Shown one piece after another: positions 1-6,518 of a DNA stretch of 9,479 nucleotides. The stretch comes from Nitrospiraceae bacterium (GTDB taxonomy: Bacteria; Nitrospirota; Nitrospiria; Nitrospirales; Nitrospiraceae), in the NCBI GenBank assembly GCA_005793285.1, contig SXPO01000195.1:1-9479 (forward strand), in the 5' to 3' direction. The position numbers and the translations under genes were made by a program. The notes below the pieces were generated by a model. That model made no database searches. It worked only from the letters and a program-made list of their open reading frames with translations, and had not been told where the DNA came from. Position 1 is the stretch's first letter. Every line of letters begins with the position of its first letter.

Positions 1-3000
1 AGGATTCTCGATCACGTTGCCCCAATCCTGAATCAGAGCGGCGTTCTCTCCGAATTCCGGGTGGGCGTAGAACCTGTAGGTTCGGCGTTGCCCCGGCGCG
101 ACGGTCTGGTCGCCGGGATTGTTGCCTGCGTTGATCCCCATTGATTCTTTCGGATCAAATGCCAGGTGATCGACATGGAATCCGGCTCGATCCTTGGCCA
201 TGTCGTTCTTCAGATTGACGATGATGCAATCGCCCACGTTGACGTGCAAGGTCAACGGACTTGCTTCGAGACTGCCCGAGGCCACTTTCGTTTTCTCGCC
301 TTCGAGCACGTACATCTTGCCGCTCTCGTTGCCCAGCACCATCTTTCGCTCCAGGTCCACCTCCATCGCGCCGGGCGTTCCCTTGTTATAGCGGATGGCC
401 TTGTCCATGGCGGACACGTTGAAACTCTTCACCGGCGCATCGGCCGGACAGACAGACTTGGCTGATTGTGGAATCGCCTCCCGGCCCGGCAGCGGCTTCA
501 AGGACGCCTCGGCCTTGTCCAGGACTCTGAACAGGCCCCAGCTGCCTTCCGCAAAATGCGACGCCCGGCCGCTGTAATACAGATAGTCGCCCGCCATCTG
601 CTGCGGTCCTCCGGCTGCTGGAATCGCCGCGTCGTACCGCTCTCCGATCACCACGTGCAGTGTGCTGCGCGGGATAGAGTTCTTGCTATAGCGCTCCATC
701 GGGAACCAATGGCCGCTGATGTGCCAGGAATGGACTTCATTGGCCGACCCTTCGATCAGCCGGACCACCACCGGATCGCCCAGGTAGGCCCGCAACATCG
801 GCGTCTCAGGATCACCGTGAATCCGGCTGCTGAACAACTGGGACGGGTCCGGATAGTTCGCCAATCGCACCGACAAGGGCTCTACACGCATGTTGTAGCC
901 GCTCCCCGTCGTGGCTTCACCGCCGTTCAGGAATTTCATCGGCGAGAGATTGAGCTTGGCTGGATAGACTGCGGACGGAGTGCCGTCCACGGAGATCGCC
1001 CCGACTCTCGCCTGTGGATTGTCGGTCGAGATCAACTCAGCCGTTCTGGGATTGGAGTCCATGACCTGCGTCACGATCTCGCGGAACGAGCCGGAGATAT
1101 GGGCGGACACCGGCTCGGTGGTGTGAATGTCGGCCACCGGCCCGCTGCGGAGTTCTTTACCCGTCACCGGGTCATGGTAGGTAGACCGCGGCGGCTCGGC
1201 AATAAACGTGGAAAAGAGACCGTGGCCCCAGCCGTCCAATCCAAACACATGGTCGTGCCAAAAGGTGGTGCCGAAATCGGCGTCCACATACCACCGTTCC
1301 CTGATCCATTCCACCGACACAATCTCACCCTTCTTATGGCCGTGCATGAGCGGGCGCTCAAAGGAAATCGTATTCCCGTCGATCTTGCTGATTCGAGCCG
1401 ACTCGAACCGGCCCACTTCGTCCATGCCCACGCCCAGCTCGGTTTTGACGTGATAGCGCGAGGCATCCTTCACGGTGATGCTGGTTGCGCCCTTCTGCGC
1501 ATCACTTTCGATCGTCGTGTTCATCGGCACGGGCATGCCCTTGCCGGGATGTTCGTCCTTCACAATCGTGAAGGGCCGCAACGACATCTCATAGGAGAAT
1601 CCGATGATGGGCCCATCCGACGCTTGCGTGTCGAACTGGAACATGTGCGGATGCAGGTTCGTCTTGCTGGAGAACCCTTGCCGCTGATCGTCTTTCAACT
1701 CACTCTTGTAGACGACGTCGATGCAATCCTGCACGTTGCCGCGGATCACGAGCGGCATCTGTTTGGCGTGATTCTTCCGCACCTCCTGCTCTTCTTCATG
1801 CAACACATAGAGCATGCCGTCCGGATCCACGATGGCCGGTGTCTTAGCCGTGGCCTTCTTGAGCGTGATCGGCAACGTGATCGCATGGATATTGAAATAC
1901 TTCCGCGGCGCGCCATCCGGACAGAGGCTCCAGGGTCCTTGTTCGCCCGGCTTCGGCGGTTCGGTGGAATTGCTGCCGTCGTCGCGGCGATGGATCGGCT
2001 CAAGCCACGGCGCGCCGCTGTGGCTCGGCGAGAATGGTACGCGCCGGCCCAGATGCGGCCGCAGCCACGGCCAGGCGATCTTGCCGGTCTGAGCATCGAA
2101 GAGAATCGCTTGCCGCTTGCCCGGCGTCGCCGACTTATAGTTGACCCACTCATACGTTGTTTCAGGTTCGCTCATAGCCTTCTGCCCGTCCCACGCCCAG
2201 TCGTTGACGGTCGCATCGTAGGCCAGTGTCTGTTCTTTCTCCGTGCTCTTCTTGCCGGGCTTCCCCTGCGGCGTGAGCATCATCTCCACCCAGTCCTTGA
2301 TGGAGACCTTGACCGGATCGGCCTTCCAATCGGTCTTGTCCTTGGTGATCTCGTACTTCTTGCCGCCGTACCAATCCACCGTGGCGCCGACCAGTGTGTC
2401 GGATTGAATGCCCGGCTTGATCTTGCCGACACGATCCGGCAGTTCGACGAGCGGCTTCATCACGTCGGTCTGGAATCCAGGCGCTTGCAACGTGTTGTAC
2501 ACGCGCCAGAACCCCCACATCCCCGTCACATAGTGCTGTGGGATGTGGCAATGGAACACAAACTCACCGGCCAAGGCTTGCAGACCTCCCGACCCTCCCT
2601 CAATCACTTGGTCGTAGACCTCCGTCGGCCCAATGGATTGCACGTCCAACCGGTCCGAAGGGTCGCTGATCGGAGGAAACTTCACCGGCCCGTTCTTCGA
2701 CACCGAGAAATCAAGATGGCTGATCCCAGGCTGGCGCGCCCAGCGGATGGACCCGCCATGGAGATGATGTGAGTGTACGATTTCCGAGCCGCCCGCCATC
2801 CGGAATTTGGCCGGATCGCCGAGGTAAGACCGGGGAATCGTCGTTGCCGGATCGCCGAACGTATAGGACCCGTACGCCATGGACTCATCGCCATAGAACC
2901 CCTGATGGGCTTGGAGCTCGATGCGTGTACCGTGCGGCTCGCTTCGATAGTTCAGCAACCGCGCGCCGGGACGGTAGGAATCGGTGTGGGGATCGCGCTG

Positions 3001-4014
3001 CGGCAGCATTTCGCTCTTCTTGTTCAACAACCGGAAGGCTTCGTCGCCAGCCTCATGATAGAAAATCGCGAACTCGCGGAAGTCCGCTCCCTTCGGATCT
3101 TCGATCATGGCTTCCCACCCGCTCGCTATCGGCTTGCCGTCGAACGGGCTGAGATAACGCGAGCCGCGCGGCTCCACAACGAGCATGCCGATCAAACCCT
3201 GGTTGAACTGCTCGCGCGAGGCATGCGAGCGGAAAAACCGCGCGCCTTCCTGCGTATCCGGCTGGATGAACCATTCGAAAGTTTGCTGCCCGCCCGCTGC
3301 CACCGTGGTCTCCGGATTCGACGGAGTCGCCGGCTTGCCCGTTGCCGCTACCACCAGAGAGGACCCGTTCACGACGAGGTTCGTCGGTTCATCGGTGATC
3401 TGGTTGTGGAGCGTCAGCTTGAGGCAATCACCCTGATTGGCCCTGATGACGAGTGGTTGGATCACATCGCCCTGCAAACCGTTCGACACAGCGCCGGGAT
3501 CGTTGTCCTTCTCCCGCGCGTCCCGGTTCGCCGTTTCCTCGGCTCTCGCCTTCTCGACATTCTCCGTCAGCACGTACATATAGCCGGGGAAATAGTCGAG
3601 AAACCGGCTGAGCGTGATTTCGATGTTGATCGCCGAGACGTGATACTCTTTCACCGGAACATGCAACGGACAACGAGTTCCGACACCGACTTTTGCCTGA
3701 TCCTCCGCCACCAGCAATATGCCCTGTTGGAGCATGTGGCTATCGGCGCCGGCGCTGTATCCGCCCTTTTTCCCGACATATTCCTGTTGCCGCTTCACCT
3801 CCTGCATCATGCGGTCATGCAGAATCGGCCCGCCTTCGCGATAAATGACCTTCTCCGCCGACGCCTGGTCCGCGCTTTCGTGGTGACTGTGCCGGTCTTC
3901 GGCCAGCCCGATCGGCGCCGTGACCAGACTGCCTGCGCACAACAGGCTCAGAAGTATCAGCCCGAAGCTGGTGTTTCTTCCCCTGTGATGTGATTCAACT
4001 CGTAACGATCTCAT
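1..4014 (-). CDS. Giant exported multicopper oxidase (3' end outside window)
   Basis: The reading frame is open from ATG at 4014 to the left edge, giving 1338 residues with no stop, so the C-terminus is missing. GGGAGGAGG lies just upstream of the start. Residues 1-38 form a Sec signal peptide (Arg-rich n-region, hydrophobic 19-38), and the mature chain opens with a His cluster (DRHSHHE). The chain is a string of cupredoxin-like domains in three repeated modules starting near C115, C698 and C1189, each with a 'CP..AP.K' start and a later 'DC' (C197, C764, C1263). Copper motifs seen are HxxHxH (H414, H417, H419), HCHIPQHYVTGM (H488-M499), HPHM (H788, H790) and HDH (H920, H922) with H931. Degenerate copies are HSWHISGH (1095-1102), GSWG (Met position replaced by S1158) and HVDH (1280-1283). 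Family knowledge: type 1 copper passes electrons to a trinuclear cluster that reduces O2. Size and modularity recall MnxG-like or ceruloplasmin-like oxidases. The substrate (Mn, Fe, Cu or organic) cannot be read from the sequence. Confidence 0.92.
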   Translation of the reverse strand, partial: MRSLRVESHHRGRNTSFGLILLSLLCAGSLVTAPIGLAEDRHSHHESADQASAEKVIYREGGPILHDRMMQEVKRQQEYVGKKGGYSAGADSHMLQQGILLVAEDQAKVGVGTRCPLHVPVKEYHVSAINIEITLSRFLDYFPGYMYVLTENVEKARAEETANRDAREKDNDPGAVSNGLQGDVIQPLVIRANQGDCLKLTLHNQITDEPTNLVVNGSSLVVAATGKPATPSNPETTVAAGGQQTFEWFIQPDTQEGARFFRSHASREQFNQGLIGMLVVEPRGSRYLSPFDGKPIASGWEAMIEDPKGADFREFAIFYHEAGDEAFRLLNKKSEMLPQRDPHTDSYRPGARLLNYRSEPHGTRIELQAHQGFYGDESMAYGSYTFGDPATTIPRSYLGDPAKFRMAGGSEIVHSHHLHGGSIRWARQPGISHLDFSVSKNGPVKFPPISDPSDRLDVQSIGPTEVYDQVIEGGSGGLQALAGEFVFHCHIPQHYVTGMWGFWRVYNTLQAPGFQTDVMKPLVELPDRVGKIKPGIQSDTLVGATVDWYGGKKYEITKDKTDWKADPVKVSIKDWVEMMLTPQGKPGKKSTEKEQTLAYDATVNDWAWDGQKAMSEPETTYEWVNYKSATPGKRQAILFDAQTGKIAWPWLRPHLGRRVPFSPSHSGAPWLEPIHRRDDGSNSTEPPKPGEQGPWSLCPDGAPRKYFNIHAITLPITLKKATAKTPAIVDPDGMLYVLHEEEQEVRKNHAKQMPLVIRGNVQDCIDVVYKSELKDDQRQGFSSKTNLHPHMFQFDTQASDGPIIGFSYEMSLRPFTIVKDEHPGKGMPVPMNTTIESDAQKGATSITVKDASRYHVKTELGVGMDEVGRFESARISKIDGNTISFERPLMHGHKKGEIVSVEWIRERWYVDADFGTTFWHDHVFGLDGWGHGLFSTFIAEPPRSTYHDPVTGKELRSGPVADIHTTEPVSAHISGSFREIVTQVMDSNPRTAELISTDNPQARVGAISVDGTPSAVYPAKLNLSPMKFLNGGEATTGSGYNMRVEPLSVRLANYPDPSQLFSSRIHGDPETPMLRAYLGDPVVVRLIEGSANEVHSWHISGHWFPMERYSKNSIPRSTLHVVIGERYDAAIPAAGGPQQMAGDYLYYSGRASHFAEGSWGLFRVLDKAEASLKPLPGREAIPQSAKSVCPADAPVKSFNVSAMDKAIRYNKGTPGAMEVDLERKMVLGNESGKMYVLEGEKTKVASGSLEASPLTLHVNVGDCIIVNLKNDMAKDRAGFHVDHLAFDPKESMGINAGNNPGDQTVAPGQRRTYRFYAHPEFGENAALIQDWGNVIENP

Positions 4015-4075
4015 ACATGGCCTCCTCCCGATAGGTCCGCCGCTTTTCACGGCAGGTTAATTGAAATATCGTGTT

Positions 4076-4090
4076 GATCGCTGCGCGATC
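4076..4090. promoter_or_regulatory. Inverted repeat, possible operator upstream of the multicopper oxidase
   Basis: GATCGC-TGC-GCGATC is a perfect 6-bp inverted repeat with a 3-nt centre. It sits about 62 nt upstream of the multicopper oxidase start codon, a normal place for a repressor or activator site, and could also form a small hairpin in the leader. No regulator gene is in the window, so the assignment rests on symmetry and position only. Confidence 0.3.
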
Positions 4091-4168
4091 TTCTCTACGT
4101 TCCTGATCTTTCTTGGAAAAGTGAACTGGCCTCCGAACAACGTCTGGCCTCTATTCTCAGAAGGGTTA

Positions 4169-4252
4169 AGAGCTGGTGAAGGGTTCCTTCTTGCGAAGGA
4201 ATGGGTCATTCGGAGGCCGGTCCAAAATCACCCACACCCTCACCAGCACTCT
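4169..4252 (-). ncRNA. Candidate structured RNA (three-way junction) in the oxidase leader
   Basis: The outer stem pairs 4172-4179 with 4240-4247 (GCTGGTGA/TCACCAGC) and 4181-4183 with 4237-4239, with A4180 bulged. It may extend through AGAG 4169-4172 and CTCT 4249-4252. Inside are two helices set directly against each other: 4184-4190/4195-4201 (TTCCTTC/GAAGGAA, 7 bp) and 4202-4206/4230-4234 (TGGGT/ACCCA). The linkers are 0, 0 and 2 nt, as in a compact three-way junction. On the minus strand the 4-nt loop of the 7-bp hairpin reads GCAA, a GNRA tetraloop closed by C-G; on the plus strand it reads TTGC. That favours a minus-strand RNA, the strand of the downstream oxidase whose start is about 160 nt away. 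I do not recognise a known riboswitch class; a mobile-element remnant is the main alternative. Confidence 0.4.
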
Positions 4253-4297
4253 GTTAGTATGGCAAGCGTTGTGCCTTTCCACAGCAACATGCCTATT

Positions 4298-4315
4298 AAC
4301 GAAAATTCTTTCGTT
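4298..4315. repeat. 7-bp perfect hairpin repeat
   Basis: AACGAAA at 4298-4304 and TTTCGTT at 4309-4315 are perfect inverted copies around a 4-nt loop. The stem is AT-rich and has no following T-run on either strand, so it is not a clear terminator. It lies about 45 nt from the three-way-junction structure and may belong to the same element. Confidence 0.45.
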
Positions 4316-4386
4316 GTGACGGGAAGTTACAGAATGTTCAGTCGTGGATAAGGGATCCGTTCAATGTGAGGAATTTTTCTACGGAA

Positions 4387-4408
4387 TGAGACAACAACGG
4401 AGGTCTCA
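4387..4408. repeat. Inverted repeat TGAGAC/GTCTCA
   Basis: TGAGAC at 4387-4392 pairs with GTCTCA at 4403-4408 over a 10-nt loop. It is one of several inverted repeats clustered in this low-GC gap. The function is unknown. Confidence 0.35.
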
Positions 4409-4430
4409 ACCTATCTGGCAAAAGAAATTA

Positions 4431-4465
4431 AGATGTTACGCTGTCTAGTTACTTGGACAACATCT
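4431..4465. repeat. Inverted repeat AGATGTT/AACATCT
   Basis: AGATGTT at 4431-4437 and AACATCT at 4459-4465 are perfect inverted copies 21 nt apart. A further GTC/GAC pair inside could extend the stem across an asymmetric bulge. It could be a structured RNA segment, a protein site, or a terminal-repeat remnant; there is no transposase gene nearby. Confidence 0.35.
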
Positions 4466-4621
4466 ATTGGGAAACTGGGGCATGACGGGGCAATGTTAAC
4501 GCGCGAAGTTAGAGCAAGAGCTTCCGCCCCCGACTGTTCATGGACGGACTACCTAGCCCGCTCTTTAGCAGAAGTAGCGGTGGTGGATCGTGTTGATGCG
4601 GTCAGTCTTCGGCTCTCCGAC

Positions 4622-5662
4622 TCAGGTCGTCCAGCTGAGTGTGACTTTCTCTGGAACCGGATGCTGAGGATCATGCACCCCGGCCAAGGTGTCGGAATAA
4701 TATTTCTTCAATTGCCGGTACCAGACAGCCAGTGTGTCTGATTCTAAGTTCAACAACATACTGCCCTGCCGGCCGAACCCCTGTTCCTGTAATTCCAGAA
4801 CGTCCCGGTCCTGACCGAGAATGGTCTTGAGGGTTCGGCGGACCAGCCCTCCAACTGGGATTCCCCGCAGGAAGTTCCATCCGACGCAGATATCAAACCG
4901 GCTTCGTTCATCCGTAAGGGGGGTGGCCACTAACATGACGGACGCGAAGCGTGCGCCGATCTCCCATCGTTCAGAGTGAATGCCGGGCAAGACGAAATCG
5001 ACCGTGGTCGTGGCCGAACCCAACCGGAGAGACAGCGCGCGAAAGATGAACGTATCCGGCAGCAGGACATTCTGCGAGATGGTGCGAAACCCCAGCGGCA
5101 GCCGCGTGAACACCTTTCCTTTTTTCCTGGCTGCCTCGCGCCGCCGGAAATAGTTGTGGTGCACGAACGGGACATGAGCCGGGTCTATGAGACTATCCAC
5201 CGCGAAATCCCACCGGACTTTTGCTTCGGCAGAACGGCGCACCGAGACCATCGGACTGCCGTCTGCCAGCACCGGCAACGACGGAGGGGGAACCGAAGGC
5301 TTCGGGCACCGGTCGTTCCCCATGTAGACCCACACCCATCCGTCCCGTTCCTCTGCCGGAAAGGTCTTCACGCAGGCCGAGGCCGGCGACGGGTGCGCCA
5401 CCTTGCCGATGGCTGGCACCTCTACACACTCGCCGGAAGCGACAAAGCGCCACCCGTGAAACGGGCAACGCAAGGAATCCCCTTCCTGCCAGGCTGACGA
5501 GAGCGGCACGCCCTTGTGGGGACAGCGGTTGTCTAACGCATGGACGCGCCCCTGACCATCTCGAAACAGCACCAATGGCTGATTGCAGAGCATCGCCGCG
5601 AACGGCCGGCCGGCCCTGATCGCAGTACTTTCTCCGGCAATGTACCAGAAGCCTTTGAGCAT
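4622..5662 (-). CDS. Rieske [2Fe-2S] non-heme iron oxygenase, PaO/VanA-like
   Basis: This 346-residue protein has the two parts of a Rieske oxygenase catalytic subunit. The N-terminal Rieske domain shows C47-x-H49 (CPHKG) and C66-xx-H69 (CPFHGW), which bind the [2Fe-2S] cluster. The catalytic domain shows DPAHVPFVH, with H163 and H168 as mononuclear iron ligands and D160 as the likely bridging residue between centres. D309 is a candidate for the third iron ligand. No signal peptide is seen, so it is probably cytoplasmic. Family knowledge: such enzymes use O2 and electrons from a separate reductase to oxidise aromatic rings, remove methyl groups, or open tetrapyrroles. The DPAHVPF..HH segment resembles the pheophorbide a oxygenase branch more than ring-hydroxylating dioxygenases. 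No reductase gene is in the window. The start lies 14 nt after the HemQ-like stop with only a poor GGA site, so translational coupling is likely. The substrate is unknown. Confidence 0.88.
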   Translation of the reverse strand: MLKGFWYIAGESTAIRAGRPFAAMLCNQPLVLFRDGQGRVHALDNRCPHKGVPLSSAWQEGDSLRCPFHGWRFVASGECVEVPAIGKVAHPSPASACVKTFPAEERDGWVWVYMGNDRCPKPSVPPPSLPVLADGSPMVSVRRSAEAKVRWDFAVDSLIDPAHVPFVHHNYFRRREAARKKGKVFTRLPLGFRTISQNVLLPDTFIFRALSLRLGSATTTVDFVLPGIHSERWEIGARFASVMLVATPLTDERSRFDICVGWNFLRGIPVGGLVRRTLKTILGQDRDVLELQEQGFGRQGSMLLNLESDTLAVWYRQLKKYYSDTLAGVHDPQHPVPEKVTLSWTT

Positions 5663-5676
5663 TCCGTTCTGTGGCC

Positions 5677-6399
5677 TCAGCCGCCGAGCGTGTCAAGCAT
5701 GTTCTTGAGGCTCTTGCGAATACAGGTAAAAATCGGCGTATCGCGCAGCGTATAGCGTGAGCCCTCGGTTTCACGCAGCGCTATGACGAGTTCCAGAAAG
5801 TCTTCCGGCTTATCGCTTTCAAACGCCACCACCCATTCCTGATCATCCAATCCGAATGAATACGTCGTGTTCAGTTTCACGGATGGAAACCGGTGCCCCA
5901 CTTCGACGTGTTCGTCCATCATGCCCTGTCGCGCTGCCTTCGTCAGCAGAAACCACTCTCGTGTCTTGAGAAACGGATAGACGAAGATATACTTGCTCTT
6001 CCCCGGCACCACCGTCAGCCGCTTCCCTTCCTGCCCCTCGTGGGTGTGGTGGTCCACGTAGACCGACCGTTTGGTCATTGCCAGATAGGAATAGGGGGTC
6101 GTGAGGTATTGTCCTAATCCGGAGGCGAGGATTTTGGCGCTCATGTCCTGGAAGAGGTCCAGATTGTAGCTGATCCTCCAGAGCATAAAGTCGCAGTCGC
6201 CGCGAATGCCGATGGTCGAATACGGAACCACCAGGACCTTGCCGGTGAAGTCCTCCACGGCTCGGAGGAACTCTTGTTTGCCCTGGGCACGCACATCTTC
6301 GGGTAGGCGCCGCCAGGCCGGGTCCACTTTATAGAAGACGAAGTTCACATATTGGCGTCTCTGCGCTTGAAGCGCTGGAGCCTGTTCAGGGATGGACAT
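5677..6399 (-). CDS. Chlorite dismutase-family heme protein, HemQ/coproheme decarboxylase-like
   Basis: The ATG at 6399 is chosen because AAAGGAG lies 5 nt upstream; a further in-frame ATG at 6420 would place this site inside the gene. The product is 240 residues with no signal peptide. The C-terminal half carries the family core: VYPFLKT with Y141, the DEH motif with H164 as likely proximal heme ligand, GLDD at 183-186 followed by the EW pair, then a SRYT/DTPIFT tail. Family knowledge: true chlorite dismutases have a distal Arg 13 residues after the proximal His (Arg173 in the Nitrospira defluvii enzyme), while HemQ has Gln there and uses a Tyr in 'YPMSK' to decarboxylate coproheme to heme b. 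Here that region reads SVKLNTTY with no Arg, and the Tyr is kept. I therefore infer a HemQ-like role or another heme function rather than chlorite detoxification. It sits 119 nt after the PHM-like gene and 14 nt before the Rieske gene. Confidence 0.85.
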   Translation of the reverse strand: MSIPEQAPALQAQRRQYVNFVFYKVDPAWRRLPEDVRAQGKQEFLRAVEDFTGKVLVVPYSTIGIRGDCDFMLWRISYNLDLFQDMSAKILASGLGQYLTTPYSYLAMTKRSVYVDHHTHEGQEGKRLTVVPGKSKYIFVYPFLKTREWFLLTKAARQGMMDEHVEVGHRFPSVKLNTTYSFGLDDQEWVVAFESDKPEDFLELVIALRETEGSRYTLRDTPIFTCIRKSLKNMLDTLGG

Positions 6400-6518
6400 T
6401 ACAACTCCTTTGTAGAACATCTGGCAAAGAGGGCGAACCTATTTGTTCATCAGCAGCCGCAATCTCATCTTATCCAGCGAGCGTTCCCCGGATCTGGAAG
6501 GGTAGTGACGGCTACCTG

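Larger units (their letters stand above)
4015..4621. other. 607-nt intergenic region, low GC, rich in inverted repeats
   Basis: This gap separates the Rieske oxygenase stop from the multicopper oxidase start. I see no convincing gene. ORFs of about 100 codons on the plus strand (4061-4351, 4433-4741) look like nothing known, lack good ribosome sites, and the second runs into the Rieske gene on the opposite strand. Sample lines counted by hand (4261-4320 and 4381-4440) are about 45% and 42% G+C, clearly below the flanking genes. Several perfect or near-perfect inverted repeats occur: a three-way-junction structure at 4169-4252, hairpins at 4298-4315, 4387-4408 and 4431-4465, and a palindrome at 4076-4090. 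The region must hold the promoter of the large oxidase, but I find no clear -35/-10 pair. It could be a leader RNA, a small RNA locus, or the worn remains of a mobile element. Confidence 0.6.

Noticed and set aside
3930..3960. Possible lipobox (LLCAGS) in the oxidase signal peptide
   Set aside because: The residue before Cys26 is Leu rather than Gly, Ala or Ser, so a lipoprotein signal is unlikely; ordinary Sec cleavage near A38 fits better.
466..3993. Two long plus-strand open frames (768 and 406 codons) nearly end to end
   Set aside because: They lie exactly codon-opposite the multicopper oxidase frame, read as Arg/His-rich sequence without recognisable domains, and the minus-strand frame has clear copper motifs and a good ribosome site. 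They are antisense shadows in GC-rich DNA.
4061..4351. Plus-strand ORF of 96 codons in the gap
   Set aside because: It crosses the three-way-junction inverted repeat, has no good ribosome site, and resembles no known protein.
4433..4741. Plus-strand ORF of 102 codons in the gap
   Set aside because: No recognisable family, and it overlaps the end of the Rieske gene on the other strand by over 100 nt; its start has no clear ribosome site.
5193..5774. Minus-strand ORF of 193 codons overlapping the Rieske and HemQ-like genes
   Set aside because: It is an Arg/Ala-rich out-of-frame reading across two well-supported genes.
6400..6420. Earlier ATG at 6420 for the HemQ-like gene
   Set aside because: The seven extra residues would be encoded by the ribosome site AAAGGAG itself; ATG 6399 has ideal spacing.
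6501..6516. GGTAG/CTACC inverted repeat after the PHM-like gene
   Set aside because: Only 5 bp and not followed by a T-run on the minus strand, so not supported as a terminator.
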